The notes: generated from the sequence alone by a model not told the origin. A stretch of DNA of 64,000 nt from Ectocarpus siliculosus (GCA_000310025.1 FN649734.1:1260590-1324589), one strand, 5' to 3'; positions 13,501 to 28,500 are shown, numbered from the stretch's first letter. Translations and numbers: made by a program.

Positions 13501-16500
13501 CCTCTATTCTTGGCGGAGATGGCGAAGCCGAGCGGGGCGGCCATGCCGAAGACTCGGCAAGCGTACACTTCTTCGACCGGTCCAGATTGTCTCGCGGTGT
13601 AGCGCAGCTCCACCTCCCGCACCTGAAGTTGTCGTTGTCGTGGTTGAGGGCGTGGGGTCATTAGAGTCTTAGAAACCCGTTTCTGTCTGCCTACGTCGGC
13701 GCGCTTGGACCATCGCACCGAAGCTGGTTACCGTCATTAAGGTTGAGGACACACCAATTGTGCGGTAAACCGGATCTCTCCTCGTTGGTGGCAATGGTCG
13801 CTACCTTCGATACCAAAGAGCCAAGTGCCCAGAAACACGCGGTATCAATGGAAAAGAGTTCCACTGGCTCCAAGACGCATTCCGTACCCCAGTTCACTAA
13901 GATCGTTGTAGCTCTGCTCTTTCTTATCGTTCAGTTCAAAGTTCTTCACGTGCTACAAAGCTCCGACTGGAAATGGTCAAAACGTGAGTGGTGCGCCCCA
14001 AGCGTCCCTCCAGCACTCCGAACAGGGTAGTCACTGCGTGTCGGCACGTTCGCATCACTCCATGCTTACCGAATTCCACACTGTGCTGCGTTCTACGACA
14101 ACGCAAGACGCGAAGACGCTTTGCCTCATGCCAATCGATATGGTCCGAGTGGGTTAGGCTTATCGTACACGACAAGCGAAAAAGCATGCTTGCCTCCTTT
14201 CCCCGGAGAACACCGTTTGGTTGGTCCAAGTTGAGATCAAACGACGCCGCTGCGCCGCCAGGCCGTTCCCATCTGTATTTCGCCTGATGCACGCAAGACC
14301 ACAAATATTCCCAGCAGTCGAGCGACGATCGGCAAGCTGTGTGTAGGCCTTATTGTGGGTTTTCAAGCAACTCTACACATAAAAACTCTAGTGACGTAGC
14401 ATGCGTATACTCCGGTACTCACGTTTCACGATGTGTTCTAAGGACGAAAATGTTCTTGTGGGTCGTGTTTTCCCAACCAAACACAGCTTTAGATTGATAG
14501 GCAGGTCGACCAATGGCGGACGAGTAACAGCCTGGTCTGGGTAAACTTGAATGGAGTTCATCGTCAATCGGCAACCACAGTTGCTCGCTGCTGGTTTCCC
14601 ATCGTTCACGTAGTCAAGGTCCGGTGTTTGCCATTGAGATGCTCTCGTGATCTGTTCCCACACCCAACCCAAATATCTCCAGCTACCAACGCTCTCCCAA
14701 GCCCCCGCAAGTCCCGACAACAATTCACCTCCAAATTGCTGAGGTTAACCATCTTCACGCGGCGAGTTAGAGATACCCCTAGGTATGCCGTCTCCAAGTT
14801 AACCTCGGCCGTGCTGATGTACACCGTCGGCTCCTGGATCTCTGCTCGGACGGCGACGTACTCGCTTCCGAAGGAGACGCCCCGGCCGTCGCGGCTCTGG
14901 AGCAGAGCTCTGGCGGCGGTCCTGAATCTCTCGGGTAGTCTTCCTGCCTCGCAGGTCACCTATACGTTGGATTTTTCATACACATTCATTCTCGCTTCAC
15001 TTGGTTCGTTGAAACGCGGCTAATATTGGTTGTGATGTGCGTGCGGCGGCGACCAGCAGAAAATTGCTTCAAAGCAGGCAGAGCCCAGGCAACTTGTTGC
15101 CTTTGCTTCGTTTCTCGGCCTCCCTTCCGCATGCCGCGTTGTGCAAGAGAGCACAGAACAACCAGAAGTGCGTGGCATTCGGCACAGAAATTCGAGCATG
15201 GTAGCAGGTACACACAAGACTTTGTGAGGGGACGAGCTTGGTCGGCGGGAGTTATATCTGTGCCTCCACCTTCAAACTTGGGGGACTTGTTCCTCATGTT
15301 TCAGTTGAACGAATACATATGACTTGAACATTAGTTGACATCGACCGACCGATTTCAACAATGCATGACAATTTTCGACGAGGACTCCAATTACATTCAA
15401 TATGGATTATGTATTCCTAACCCCCCCTGGTTCGGTGAGAACCCGGCGTGCTCCGTCCCGGCTTTGCAGGGATGCGAGGTCAATGGCCTAACGACCACGG
15501 CATGCACGACTAGGAGTACCCACGCCCCCCCCCCCTCCCCGGGGGGGTTGCACCAAGGAGTGGGCCCCCTTGGGGCATGCCTCCCCTTGAAGTTATTCAT
15601 CTGCACAATAGCAGGAGTTTTCATGCCTGTTCGAGTTTTTTTTCAAAACACACAATATTAAAAGTTCCCATAAACACGTCCAGAGCCCTGACGAGCTGGA
15701 GGTGCGAATAAATCCCGCGGAACTCTAACGGGCAACAGCCCACGTACCTTGATTGTTATCGATCGTCCGGGGGCTAGATCCCCGAACGCCGGATCGAAGC
15801 CCAGCCGGCAGCCGTCCCTCGAGACCGAGAACGAATCGGCACTTCCGACGGAATGTTCAGAGTACCTCCGCACGAGCGAGCCTTGACTGGGGGCCTTTTC
15901 CATCGGGTTAGCATTTGGCGCCGTCGGCGTGCTGCTGTTTCCTGGTGCTGCCGCTGGCGGTGCCGGAGATGTGCCGAATACTCTTGAAAGCGCTCGGTCG
16001 TTCCCGTGGTCGATGTTTCCGCCGCCGACATCGCCTCCCTCTGGGTGTTCTTGGTGGCTGTCGGGTTGTTGTTGTTGTTGTTGATGATGATGTTGTTGAT
16101 GACGTTGTTGCTGCTGCTGCTGCTGCTGCTGCTTCCGCAGCTTCTTCTGCCGATGTGATTGCTGCGGTTGCAGCTGCTGGTGGTATTCTCTCTGCTGCTG
16201 CTCCTGCTGCTCCTGTTGCTCTTGTTTGGATACTATCAGATCTCTCAGCTTTCGAACCATCTTCAATTCCGCCGCCGCCGCCGCTGCCGACGTGACCCCT
16301 GTTGCTTCAGCAGCTTGAACCATCGCAAACGAGAGCGGAACGGTCCCCACGTTCCTCAGCGTTACTGCCTCCGACTGCGCGGTGCCCACGGCAATCAGAC
16401 CCAGATCCACCTATCGTACGCGGAAGCAAGATATAGAGAAGTTCCATTTTGCCTGAGAAAATCTTGGACGGACATGGTTTCAGTGACCAGGATCAGTTTT

Positions 16501-19500
16501 CGGACCACGTGGAACCAAGCATTCATGTGGATGGGTGCAAAAATCGCGAACGATGTTTGAAGCGTGAAAAGGGCTACCTACGTATAACGGAACCCATGGC
16601 GAACGTTCTGTGAGTGTCATAAGCCCTCTGCGAACATGGATTTCAGCAGTCAAGAGGGCGCCTCGGAAACATCTGTTGGTATTTCCATTTTTCGTCCATG
16701 CAAGTTTCGCTAGCCAGCGTTGCCAACGGTCTACAGGGCAAAATAATCTGCATCTTGACACAGGGTAAAGGCCAATACCGAGGCGTTTTTACTACTATGG
16801 GTTGCCTTCAAAGTCTACCAGTCCTGAATCGAACTCTGTTCACCGGATGTATTTGTAGGCCACGCCGATGAGAACTAATTCGGGGGAGAGTCTGCCACCA
16901 GAAAGGTCACAATCTTTGTCACACTCCTTCAAAATCACTCGTTTTGTGGTAAACACGTTGTTGTTGGGACCAAGTTGCAGATAATGCTAGATATCACGGT
17001 CCGGGACTTAGGCAGAACGGCCGTGGCGCTTGGTCCAATGAGACAACGCCAAAATAGTGGCAGCCATGGCCCACAACTACGCACACTTTCGACAACAGCC
17101 ATCTAGGGAAGCGGATTCGAACAGCTGATGGAAGTTGGCACCCGACGAAACTTCGACGAACGCAGTTGCCGCCCTGGTTGTCCGTAGCGACCTGTACTCA
17201 CAGATCACACCTCACCTCTGCTGCCTCGACGCGAGCCGTACCCCCGCTGCCGACGAACCCGAGCCGAAGGCGCAGTTCTTCCCCTAGTTCTGCAGGAGCC
17301 GCCGTCGGGGCGACTATCGGGACGCTGACCACGCGAGAGCCCACGCAATACGGCGTGATGGTTGCCTGTCGACCGAGGGAGGGCGGTGGCACAAGACGGG
17401 GTGGGGAACCGAGCGACGGGTGTGCGTGGGCGAGGTGTCGGCATGGAAGAAGTATTCGGGAAACTCTCGAAATAAGCACACCGTGGCAAAGCCTACGAAA
17501 TGCTGTGTTCGTTCACTCTTAGCACCCCGGACCTTGGCATGCCCAAGAACAACCTACAGGACGCATGGTACCTTCTACATACCTTTGCGCTGATTGAATG
17601 GAGCTTCGAAACAAGCACATAATCTCCGAAACATTACGCATGAGGGATCTGGCTCATGGGTCCAGCCAAGGTGCACAAGGCCGCCTCATGTACAGCCCGT
17701 CTACCTCCACACCAAGTTCAAAACCGAATGCCGGAGAAGCTCGAAACACGGCCTTTGTACGGGAAGGCTGGCTCGAATGACGACGTGTCACATTGTACGC
17801 TGGTTGTTGTTGTTGTTGTCTCCACGTCAAAAAACCGTTCCGGTCTCCGCTCAGTACCTTCCAATGTCCGTACTATACTATTTTATACTATACTATACTA
17901 TACTATATATATTATAACAGTACAACTGACGCGGACACCTTCCGTGGTCACACGTCAACTGCCCCACCAAAGGGGGGGGGGAAACCTTTCAAAGAAAATG
18001 TAAAAAAATGGACACTAATAGAAAATATTCCTCCAAGGCACGATTTGTTTTTCTACCCTAACGAAAAGAAAAAGGAAACAACTAGAAGGAAAAAGGCCCC
18101 ATCACCGGGATACAGACGACCGACAGCGGTGAAAAAGGGATGACAGAAAGAAAGACAACGAGAGAGAGAAAATAAAAGAGAGAGGGCCATCGGAAACAAC
18201 AGGGAAGATAGACAGGTCCCTCTCCGACGCTCCAGTCTACCGGAACAACAACGAAAAGGCAACTACCAACGTGGCAACAAACAGATGGCTCACTTCCTAC
18301 GACACAACATCACTTCACTTCGGGGGCACTGCGAGGGGGGGGGGTTAGCGAAACGACTGAAAACAAATACATATGAGGATACGTAGTGCGTCCTTCAAAC
18401 TCTGGTGAGGAAAAGTTCCACCTTAAGGCTGACTCTTATGGCTCCCCATAGTTGGCCCGACGGATGTTTTTGGACGGGCATACCCCCCCCTCCCCTGATT
18501 TCGACCAAAAGACAGACCTCTCAGCACATCACCACAGAGTTCTCCCTCCATGATTGTCGGGTCGTCACCAGAACTTGAAGGCTGTACCCACCACACCTGT
18601 AGGCGTCTTTGAAGCTAGTGGTGACTGCTGTGGGGTCTGTGTGTGCTGAGCAATGTCAATCCCTGTGAGCAAAACTAAAAATCCGTTTGATCAAACCAGA
18701 TTCTGACNNNNNNNNNNNNNNNNNNNNNNNNNNNNNNNNNNNNNNNNNNNNNNNNNNNNNNNNNNNNNNNNNNNNNNNNNNNNNNNNNNNNNNNNNNNNN
18801 NNNNNNNATCCGTTTGGAGAATCCGTATTCTTAAAACGGATTCTTACTTTTGCTCACATGGATTGACATTGCTCAGCACACACAGACCCCACAGCAGTCA
18901 CCACTAGCTTCAAAGACGCCTACAGGTGTGGTGCGTACAGCCTTCAAGTTCTGGTGACGACCCGACAATCATGGAGGGAGAACTCTGTGGTGATGTGCTG
19001 AGAGGTCTGTCTTTTGGTCGAAATCAGGGGAGGGGGGGGTATGCCCGTCCAAAAACATCCGTCGGGCCAACTATGGGGAGCCATAAGAGTAAAACAGAAA
19101 TCGTTGATTCTCGCACAGGGCGGCAGTAGAGGCTGCTCAAAACATACATTTCACGCGTCTACAGTACCTCCACACGCCTCCTATGAAGTCAAGATAAAAA
19201 TTCACGCCTCTAAATTCTAGTCAGTAGAGCCAAACGGGAGGCGCTCAAACAAGGTCAATATTGAATGTTAGGTGTCGCATTATATTGTCATCAGTAGAGG
19301 ACATCATGAAGAGGCGTCGTGCGTGCTGGCACGTTCAGGTTTGCTGCTGGAGCTGAAATATCGAAGGTCGCAGCAGCCTCTGAAAATAGTCCGAAATCTG
19401 CGCCGGAACCAAGATTTGTCACAGCCGTGCTCGCTGCTACTGACCCCAATCTCTTTAACTGCGGATTCACAGCAGTAGCTGATGCCACTAGCTACTGCTG

Positions 19501-22500
19501 ACAACCTCCGTTCAGGGGTTTACGGTCCGTGGCGGTGAGCACAGCTGTGACCTCAGATACGAAATATCCCGCTTTCTCACCCTGCATTTGACACTCTCTC
19601 CCGCGGGCACGACTCCCTCCACGGGGCAGATATCCAAGTCGCACCAGTTCCTGCTACTGTCGACCTCGGCACCGGGACTGGTGGTCGTGAACGCGTCGTT
19701 CCCCAACAGCGACACCGTCATGCCGGGCAGATCGAACTCGAACTGGGCCGGGGCCGAAGACCCGTTGCAAACTTCGAAGTCCATGGCAAGTGGCTGCGAA
19801 GAAACGCCAAAACAATGTGTAGCCGTTTATCCAAAATTGCGCAGGATTTTGAGGGGAATGATGTTCTAAGACAGAGCCGAGCCAACAAATTGGAACGCCC
19901 CAAAGCGCGGGGAAATGAAGGGCACACGCACCTTGATGGTCACTACCATACGAGCGCAGCCGACACTTACGCTTCCCAGTCCAGACACGAACTTCCCTCA
20001 AGATGCAATAGAGAACCGAACTTTTTCGTATGAGGTTGGAGGGAAACAAATAGGTATCGGGGGCGCGCTGCTCTAAGAAGTTACGCCGCCGTCGTTGTCC
20101 TCACGTCTTTGTCGAGCCAAGTGCTACTGCTAATTGTTCCTCACACCAAGGTGGAACTGCTCGCCGCGTTGGGATGGTGGTCTGCTGCAGTGTCATGCAG
20201 GAAAATGTATCGGATGATTGCAATCCTCTGTTCGCCCAATCCTGTCGCGCATCTCGAAGGTACTCCTTCCGCGGAACAATTGAACATCGATTGATGTTGA
20301 TACGGTACGCTCGTTGGTGGTGGTGCGAATCCCGTACGCTTGACGTCGCCGTTGCAGTCGGTGCTAGTACTACCGTTGGTGGTGTTTCCCCCACAACTCG
20401 AATGGTCCTGGGCTCCGTCGAATACCTCAGTCTGAAACAAACCTCCACGTGCGCCCTACGCACCTGACCGTAAGGAACGTGATCACCCGGAGCCTGAAGC
20501 ATTGCCGGCCGCAGAGACAGCCGCACCGGTTCCCCCGACCCTCGCAACTCCATCTAAGGTTTGGGAAAGATAAGGTGGGCAGAGGATGAAGAAGGTCGCG
20601 AGATTTGCCTGGCATCCCGAGTTCCTCGTTCGGTCGCGAAATAGGGTATTCCCTATTGTGCCGACAAACAGCACTGAGGAAGACCCCCCACAGCAACAGT
20701 CATCCCCATGACAGCAGCGTTCCTTTCACCCGTTTCACCTGAAAGCCTGGCATGTCTTTGCGGTGGCCTTCCACCAGCTCTTCCAAGCTTTTCCTACCGA
20801 GGGCGTGCGAGATCCGCGTTTGCAGCTCGGCCCCCATGGCCGCTAGGGCCTCTTTGACTCCAACGAACGGGCCTTCAGCGTCGCTATCGGTGTCGTCATG
20901 TGGATCCAGTTTGTTCACAGCTTCGTGTATCAAGTTTGTGACCTGGAGCAAGGCACAGAACGACACGCCGGAGAACCCTTCTTTGTGTACCAGGTATCTG
21001 GTTATTGGTTGCTCTCACGTGAACCACCTCACAACTCTACTGTTGCATACTGTATCCGCAAATTTCCTCCCCTTTGAAAAGGGTTTGTTGCTGAGTATGG
21101 AACGATCGCCCCAGAACTTTCATAGCTTGAATCTTCAACACCTACCTGCCAGTCACGACAAGCTGCATATGAAGCACTTTCATCCATTGTTTGAATTTTT
21201 CGTCTCACGCTTACAGCAAGGAGCTTTGAAATGTCTCCTACATGAATAGTTTCGTTGAAAATCAAGGAGGCCAAGCAAGCGAGCAGGGCGAAGTTGGGGC
21301 AATTCCCATTTGCAAAGTATTAATACCAGAGGTCAGCGAAGTTCGGCGTACAATGTAGGCATCTAGCACTACAGGTGTTGGTTAACAATGAAGCTTTGAG
21401 CATTCGCGAGGGAAAAGGCGTTGGAATTGTGTAGCGCTTACCTCCCACATCTGATATTCGGGGTGCACACACTCTTTTCGGTTGAGACGAGCTTTCTCGC
21501 AGAAGGTCCGTAACTAATTCTAGGCTTGAAGAGGGTGGAGACACGAACAAGCGTCTAAAATAGAATTTTGCTTAGCAGAACGCTCGACGGCGATTTCCAG
21601 ACGTTGGAGTCTACGTCGTTGCTCAAGGACACGCGAAACACCACCTGTTGCGTTTTTAGGAAGGAAACGCACATGTTCTCCGTTCCCCTTCGATGTCACC
21701 GAGTTCACGAACGTCGCGGCGGCTTCTTCGAGCAGGGGGCACATCGCTCGCAACCCCTTCATGAACTCGTCCCTGCTGAAGGAGCCCTTGCCGTCCGGAT
21801 CCAAGGATCGCAGGAACAGCCTGCCGTTGGATGCGATGGGTGTCAGCCACGAACGGGGCGTGTTTGACGGAGTTTCGTGATTTCGTGGCAGACTGCTGAT
21901 TTGCTTCGTGTCATGTTTCACACGCCGAGTAAGGCCGCCTTCGTCGCGCGGTTGCCGCAAGGGAGAGGGTGATCGCTGGTCGTGCGAACGACCGAAACCA
22001 AAACGCCCTCGAGTATTGCAACACTGCGTCTCGTCGCAGGCTGTTGAGGGGCGCGTAATCACCTGAACCGGCCTTTTCCTGCCACGGCGCGGTTGTCACT
22101 TCTGCTTCCAAAGCCTTGTTTTCCATCACCACCGCTAGAGACCTCATCAGCTCCCGCATCTACACTTCCACGGGTCTCCTCATCCGAAGCGGCGTCGTCA
22201 CTGTCCACAAGCATTCCAGCGGGGTTGTGGTACGCCAAGGCCGCCGCCGGGATGCCTTGTACGACCGCCACCGCCTGAAACCTAGGCCGTCCGAGTAGTG
22301 AGGCCACATGTCGTTCTTAGGGCCATGAGAGGCTTGGGATTGGGTCAGCTGGGTCAACTCCTATGTACACTTACTGGTTCAAGATCATGACAACGATGAA
22401 GACGCAATAGCATTCCTACTTGAAGTGTCCGGTGTTTGATACTCCACGTCATTGCTCGACATCAAGCTCAACGTGGCAAGCAGGCAAGCGTTGATCACAT

Positions 22501-25500
22501 TCGCCATGGAGTGAATCACGAGGTGGTTGGAATTCGCAATGTGGGCGGCGCGAAGACATGACGTGCAGCGAGCACGCCTTCGAGAACAGATGATCTGGCA
22601 AACTCCATCTTTGTCTGCAAGGTACTCACCCAACCTCCCCCAGGGCCGGGGGCGAGAACGCCACCTCGAACGAAACCTCCCCTCGCGCCGGAACCACCGC
22701 GAAACCCGGGAAGATCACGAACGGTCCCCTGCCGGCCGCAGTCGCTAAACCCTTCGGCATCTGTGCCGTCGTTCTTGCCGCCAAAGAAGACGACGGTTGG
22801 ATGCCCCCCGCGGGGACATCCCCCGTTCTCTTTTCATTTCGGGGCGCGTTTGCTTCAGGTTCCCAATCAGCCCCCGCTTGAGCCCCCCCCCTATCCACGT
22901 AGGCACTGCCCCGTCTTTCCGTGGCCTCACCGTCTCCGACAGTCCCAAAGATGTCCCCACCGCCACCACCAGTGCGTGTGGCGGAAGTCGTCGGCGAGGC
23001 CGACGGAGGGTCTCCAGACGAAGACGACCTCGAAGTCGCGCTATTCTTCTTCTGTCCACGTTGTTGCCGCTTCTGCGCGGAGGTGATGTCCGAGGTTTCC
23101 CAGCGAATGCGCAGGTCTCCGGTCGTGTCGTTCCGCAGCGTGAACTGCCGCTGACACGTGCTGGCCAGAAGCGTGGGCTCGAACAAGAGGTGGCTTATCG
23201 CTGCCGGTGATGCCACCACCGCGCTGCCCAGGTCGGCTGCCTTGTCGGTTGGTAGCACCAGCTGCTGCTGGTCCTGCCATGGTGAAATATAAAGCAAGCA
23301 GAAGATCGTCGGACAGCCGCCGTGGATCGTACCTAAGCTTAAGTGGGGTATTTCAGAGAGCTTTTATCTTCGAGGAGAGTGCGCATGCGTGGATGATATT
23401 TCGTTCGAGGCAGCTAGCGGCGTGATGGTGAACGTGTGTACCGCGCTTTCGATTATGCTTTCGAGGAAGATGGAGGCTAGGCTTGATAGTGAGATTTCTT
23501 CCCTTGCTTCCTATTTCTATCGCCCGGGCGGGAACACGTTTCGGCGCCCCTGCGGGCACTCAGAATGTCGCCCGACACCATTGCTCGCTATCGAGCGCAA
23601 TCTGACGCGCCAGACCATCTCTTTGCTTTCTTGTGTCTTTGTGTCTGGTGTTGTTCTTCTCCCAGGATCAAACCAGATCACGAGCTCCCGTGACATTATC
23701 CCGAGGGCGACACGGTTGTGTGGTCCAGCAGCAGAGCAAGAAGTGCGATATGGGCCAACGCCCTACGGGTTGTGTGTATAGAGAAAATTCATGTTTATCT
23801 GCAATGTATGTGGTCTGGTGGACGACAGAGCAACAACGAAAAACATAACCAACAACGAGAGCCTTGCCCTGTCATATCCTGCTATGGGTGTAAATGGATA
23901 TCGTCAGCTGAGTAATTGGATTTTGAAGAAAGGAATTGCGAGGACTGCGGTGTCACAAAGCGTTTGCTCCTGCTCTTCGAAGACTGCGACACCCCAAGGA
24001 CGACGGGAGAGACGCCACCGACAGAATCGAGGTACAACGAGAACACCACGACGCCGAGTCGTCACCGCTCACGCCGGTCACCACTATCGCGTATGTTTCA
24101 TGACTACCGGCCGTTTCCATGAGACGCTCACCTGACAGTGGCTGGTGGGGAGGGACGCCTTCGACGGCGACTGTAACGCAGGTACGGGGGTGCCATCAAT
24201 GCTCGAAATGCGGAGAGAAACCTGTTCACAGAGGGCCTCAACTCGCAAATCTCTTTCGTCGCAGTTGTCCTATTGGGGTTTGGGGGCGCGGGATTTGCCG
24301 GGTGCACGAGAAGTCGAAAACGGCAGGTTGTGGTGTTGACAATAGATAGCATGACGCGCCCATGATACCAGTTGACTCTTCACTAGCGGTTACAACAGCT
24401 GCCGCAGAGCCTGCGGGTAAGGCATGAGGCCGAGTATAGTGTTATGTAGTTGAACGATGTACTTTCTCCTATCATTCGGTGCGTGAGGTACTTGCAATGA
24501 ACGGCTAGCCCGCCGAAGTACGCCCAAGACAACAACAACAACAACATCAAGATCAACAGCAACAGCAGCAGCAACAATCGGCACCTGCACCATGATGAAG
24601 CAAGCCTCGTGCACGCCGACCTCTGATGGCAAGTACTCGACGTTGATGAAAACTGTTTCTCCCTCGCCTACGCAATAGTCCGTGGGGAACACACAGAACG
24701 GTCCGTCCTGAAGCGCATCCCGGAACGAACACCCCAGCGAGCACGAACAGTCCGGAGAAAGCGAGTAAGAGATGGTTGTTGACTACAGTGCTCCAGCAAA
24801 ATGCGCTGCTTTTGCCGTCAGGCATAGCGTGTTCTCAAGTACATGTCTCGTTGAAAATGGTTGTGGTCGGAGGCAACATAAAAATTCGCTTGCTCCCAAA
24901 GGTCCTACCCCTATGGCTGGAACCTTGCGTGGGATCCACCAACCTGCGACGAAAGACGTCGGAGGCAAAAATCCCTGAAAGTTGTATGGGCTAACCGGGT
25001 CACGGTCAGCCCGACCCGAACAACCGCATGACAACACACCAAATTTCAAGCGCCTGGTACGCGAAACGGTAGGTGGACGAAGGAGCAGACCACTGATCAG
25101 AGCGCCAAGTCAGCACCAACAGGTAGACGTAGAACGTACGGACAATGCCCTCACAACTGCATCGGATAGCAAGAGGTTGAGACAACAATGTTCACCTGCC
25201 TGTTCACTCACCTCTAGTCTGCCGTTGTTGCCGTCCGGATTGAAGCTCGAGTTATCGAAATCGACCTTTCGATCGTCGCCACCGTCATGACCACCGTTTC
25301 CATCAGAATGAATCCCACCATTGGCTCGGCTGATTGCCTCAGGAGTTGCTGCTGGGGGTATTTTCAACGACCCAAAGGTCTCGTCGCAACCGGCGCTTGT
25401 CCGCAAAACGCTCCGGTCCAAACGAGTGGCCGCGCCTCCCTGAAGCTCACTCCCATTCCCGCCGTGTTGCCCGGCGTGATGCCCGTCATCTGCCGCAACG

Positions 25501-28500
25501 GCTGCCGCCGTCGCCTCCCCCCGGCTCTCTCCATGCTGATGCACATCAGCAGCGGCGGCCGTTTTCTCCGAGGGGCGCCGCGGAAGGAGTCGGAAACGGA
25601 CGGGCCCTCCGGTATTCTTTACGCGGAACCGCAATGTCCGGCACTCTCCCAGAAGGCACCCCCCGCAGTGGAGGAGACCCGAGGGCGGCAGAGAGAGGCA
25701 CGGCCGTCTCCGGTGAGCGAATATTGGAACCTGTTCAACATGAGAAAAATGATCCATACGTAGGCAGGTTCTGATAGTCGTTCATCCATTGGGCACGCTT
25801 ATTGCACGCGATGAAGATCGTACCCGAAGTTGTTTTTAGCTGCTCGGTGACCGGGTGTATCCGTAACACTGACGTATCTCCCGAGTCTATCTTGATCGAT
25901 GCTGTTATGCACGAGTCAACGCCCCAGGGACAAACCTGAGCTAATCATCCCTTGCAGTAAACTTCCAACATTTGTGATACGGAACTACGAGGGTAAGACC
26001 GTATTTCCTTCAAGGTTCCCCTACCTCGAAAGTGCCGATCTCCGTAACCACAGATATCACGTCGTGGTACTCTCCGAGGCTGTCGGGGACGAAGTCCACA
26101 AGAACTGTCGCCCTGACACCGGGGGCGATTTCTCCGGTCCCCGTAACGACGCCAGACGCCGGGTCAATCTCTGAAGAGGGAAATATCACCTGTTACAAAC
26201 AACATTGGTTGGAACGACAATGAAACTTGTCCAGAGAGGGCAATAACGAAAACGTTTCTCCGACAAGCATGTCTACATCTTGCTTTTGTGCCTAGGGACG
26301 TGAGCAAAGTATACCATGTTGCGGGGTATGAGATGCCAAGGATGTCTCTCTCGGCACAAAAGACTTGGGTGCTTGCCGTACGTTCACGGGCACTGCTTCC
26401 CTGCTTCGTTTTTCTGGCCTATTGTTTGTTCTACGGACTTGTCGTCAAAGAAAGGAAAAGCTACAAACTCTATACCAGAAATAAAACCCGTAGGGCATAC
26501 CTTGGCCAAGCTGAAGTACTTCGTCGAGGGTGGGAGGAGCATGAAGCTCCGCTTGAGGCACGATATGTTGCGCAGAACGAACTCCGCCCTGAGTTACACA
26601 GACAGGACCGGCCGTTGTATGACGACATCGAAAGGATGGCAAGAGAACCACGTAGACCCTTGTTGAGGGGATCGGGTTGGTTGCGTATCTGTTTGGTAAG
26701 ACAACCACATGCTTCTGCACGAACCGAATTGTTCCAAGAGGATATACAGTGCGACCGCTGGCGGAGTTCTGCATGCACGGTATTGCTGTGAAAATAGGTG
26801 TCAGTTCAAAGAACTATCCGGAAATGCTTCGCATAGTTGGAGTGTAACAGTTCACCGCCGTGCATGTGGGGCTAGGTGTGGGTTTGGAAAAAAAAAACAA
26901 GCGAACTGTCGTGGCGAAATGAACGCGCAAATGCGAAATCAGCATGGTTTCATCGTGCTCTGGAGGAATTGGAAGCGTGCACGAGCGTTCTTTCTTGTTG
27001 CCACACACGAGTTTGCCCGCAACTCCTCCCGCATGACACCCGACCACACAGCACCAAACCAGCAGGATGATTCGCTGTTTTCATGCTGCCATCGACACTC
27101 GCAAAAAACACATCGGCGCGTTTGTGTCAAGCACAGCAGTTCCACCGGCAGGTGTACGTACCTGAATGTTTGCCCCACCCAGTAGTCGAAGTACTCCACA
27201 ACCGCTGGGCTGGCCAAGAAGTACCCGTTCTCTCCGTCTATATCCCCCGGCGGTGGTATCGACGCCAAAAGCTCGGTTTTAGTCAAAGCTTTGTTCCTGG
27301 TCTTCAATCTGGCATCTGACGTTGTACAAGTCAGCGCGACGGCAAGAACACCTTCGAATACGTGCATATTGCGTCCCCAAAACTGAAGAAGGAATATACC
27401 CAAAACACGCCTTTAATTGTGAAAAGGAAACGAACGAAAAGAGCAGAAAATGCCATATACCCTCGGGGCACCCCACAAAACGTGATGGGGGGAAATGGAT
27501 ACGTCGATCTCTACGGGAAAACACTTGCTGGAAGAGGTGGGACCATGCTGCGTCCCCAAAACTGAAAACTAGGGAACATCGAAGATAAAAAACAACACCC
27601 ACCCACCCGCAATCCTGTGTATTGGCCGCACAAGCGACAAAATGAGACATGGTTGTTCTCAGCATGGGCCACACTTTCTCGGACGAAGAACTGAGCTCGA
27701 CCTTCTGTGTTGGACTTGGCGTTGCTTTCTTTTCAAATTCCCTCATCGCTGAGCCCCCAAGATTATTACTGATACACATGTACTCTTTTCACAGAAATCA
27801 GGTGTGACGCCCGAAGTTCTTCTGACGATAAGAATAGTGCCGCATGCCGAGTCCCACACTACCGCAGTGCAAAACAAGTGAATCGGGTTAACCGGATATT
27901 GGGTCAACCGGTTAAACCGTTAAACCAAATCCGGCCCACCAGTAATGACCAAGAACCAATGCATAATGTGAATGTTTCCATTTGGAAGCCGCACCACAAC
28001 CAATGACGCAGGCGTCGAGGAAAACATGTTTTCGTGTCACGTCCTTGAAAATTTACCGGGTTCGGGACGCCATGTCCTCGAACATTTAGGTGTCACTTAC
28101 CCAAGGTGAGACGATGGTCGCAGTTACACCTGACCAAAACGCCTTCTCAATGTTTCGTGTCAGAGGAGGGGAGGTTCGGAGAAGGAAAAGGAAACAGCGG
28201 CACTTGCTTTGAGTTCCGATTATCTCGGAACGGGTTCCGAGTACTCACCGCTGCTACCGCGTTCTGGTACGCCGTGGCCTGTACAAGCTGTTGCTGGCGC
28301 TGTTGGGGCCGCCTTAACTGTCAACATCTGCGGAGTTGCAGTGATTTGATGTCAGCGTTTGCTAGTGTGGTACTGCTGCTGGAGGGTAATAGTAGGGCAT
28401 GCCACCACTTTCTCTCTATCTGCCTGCCGTGTTGCAGGTATTGTAGGTGTAGTTGGTAGCGGCTTGGGTGGCGCTCTATGCAGGTGCTGGTATGGAATCC

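Noticed and set aside
26288-26791. 167-codon plus-strand ORF with a membrane-like segment
   Set aside because: It overlaps antisense the short exon 26588-26501, whose ASH motif and phase fit are much stronger.
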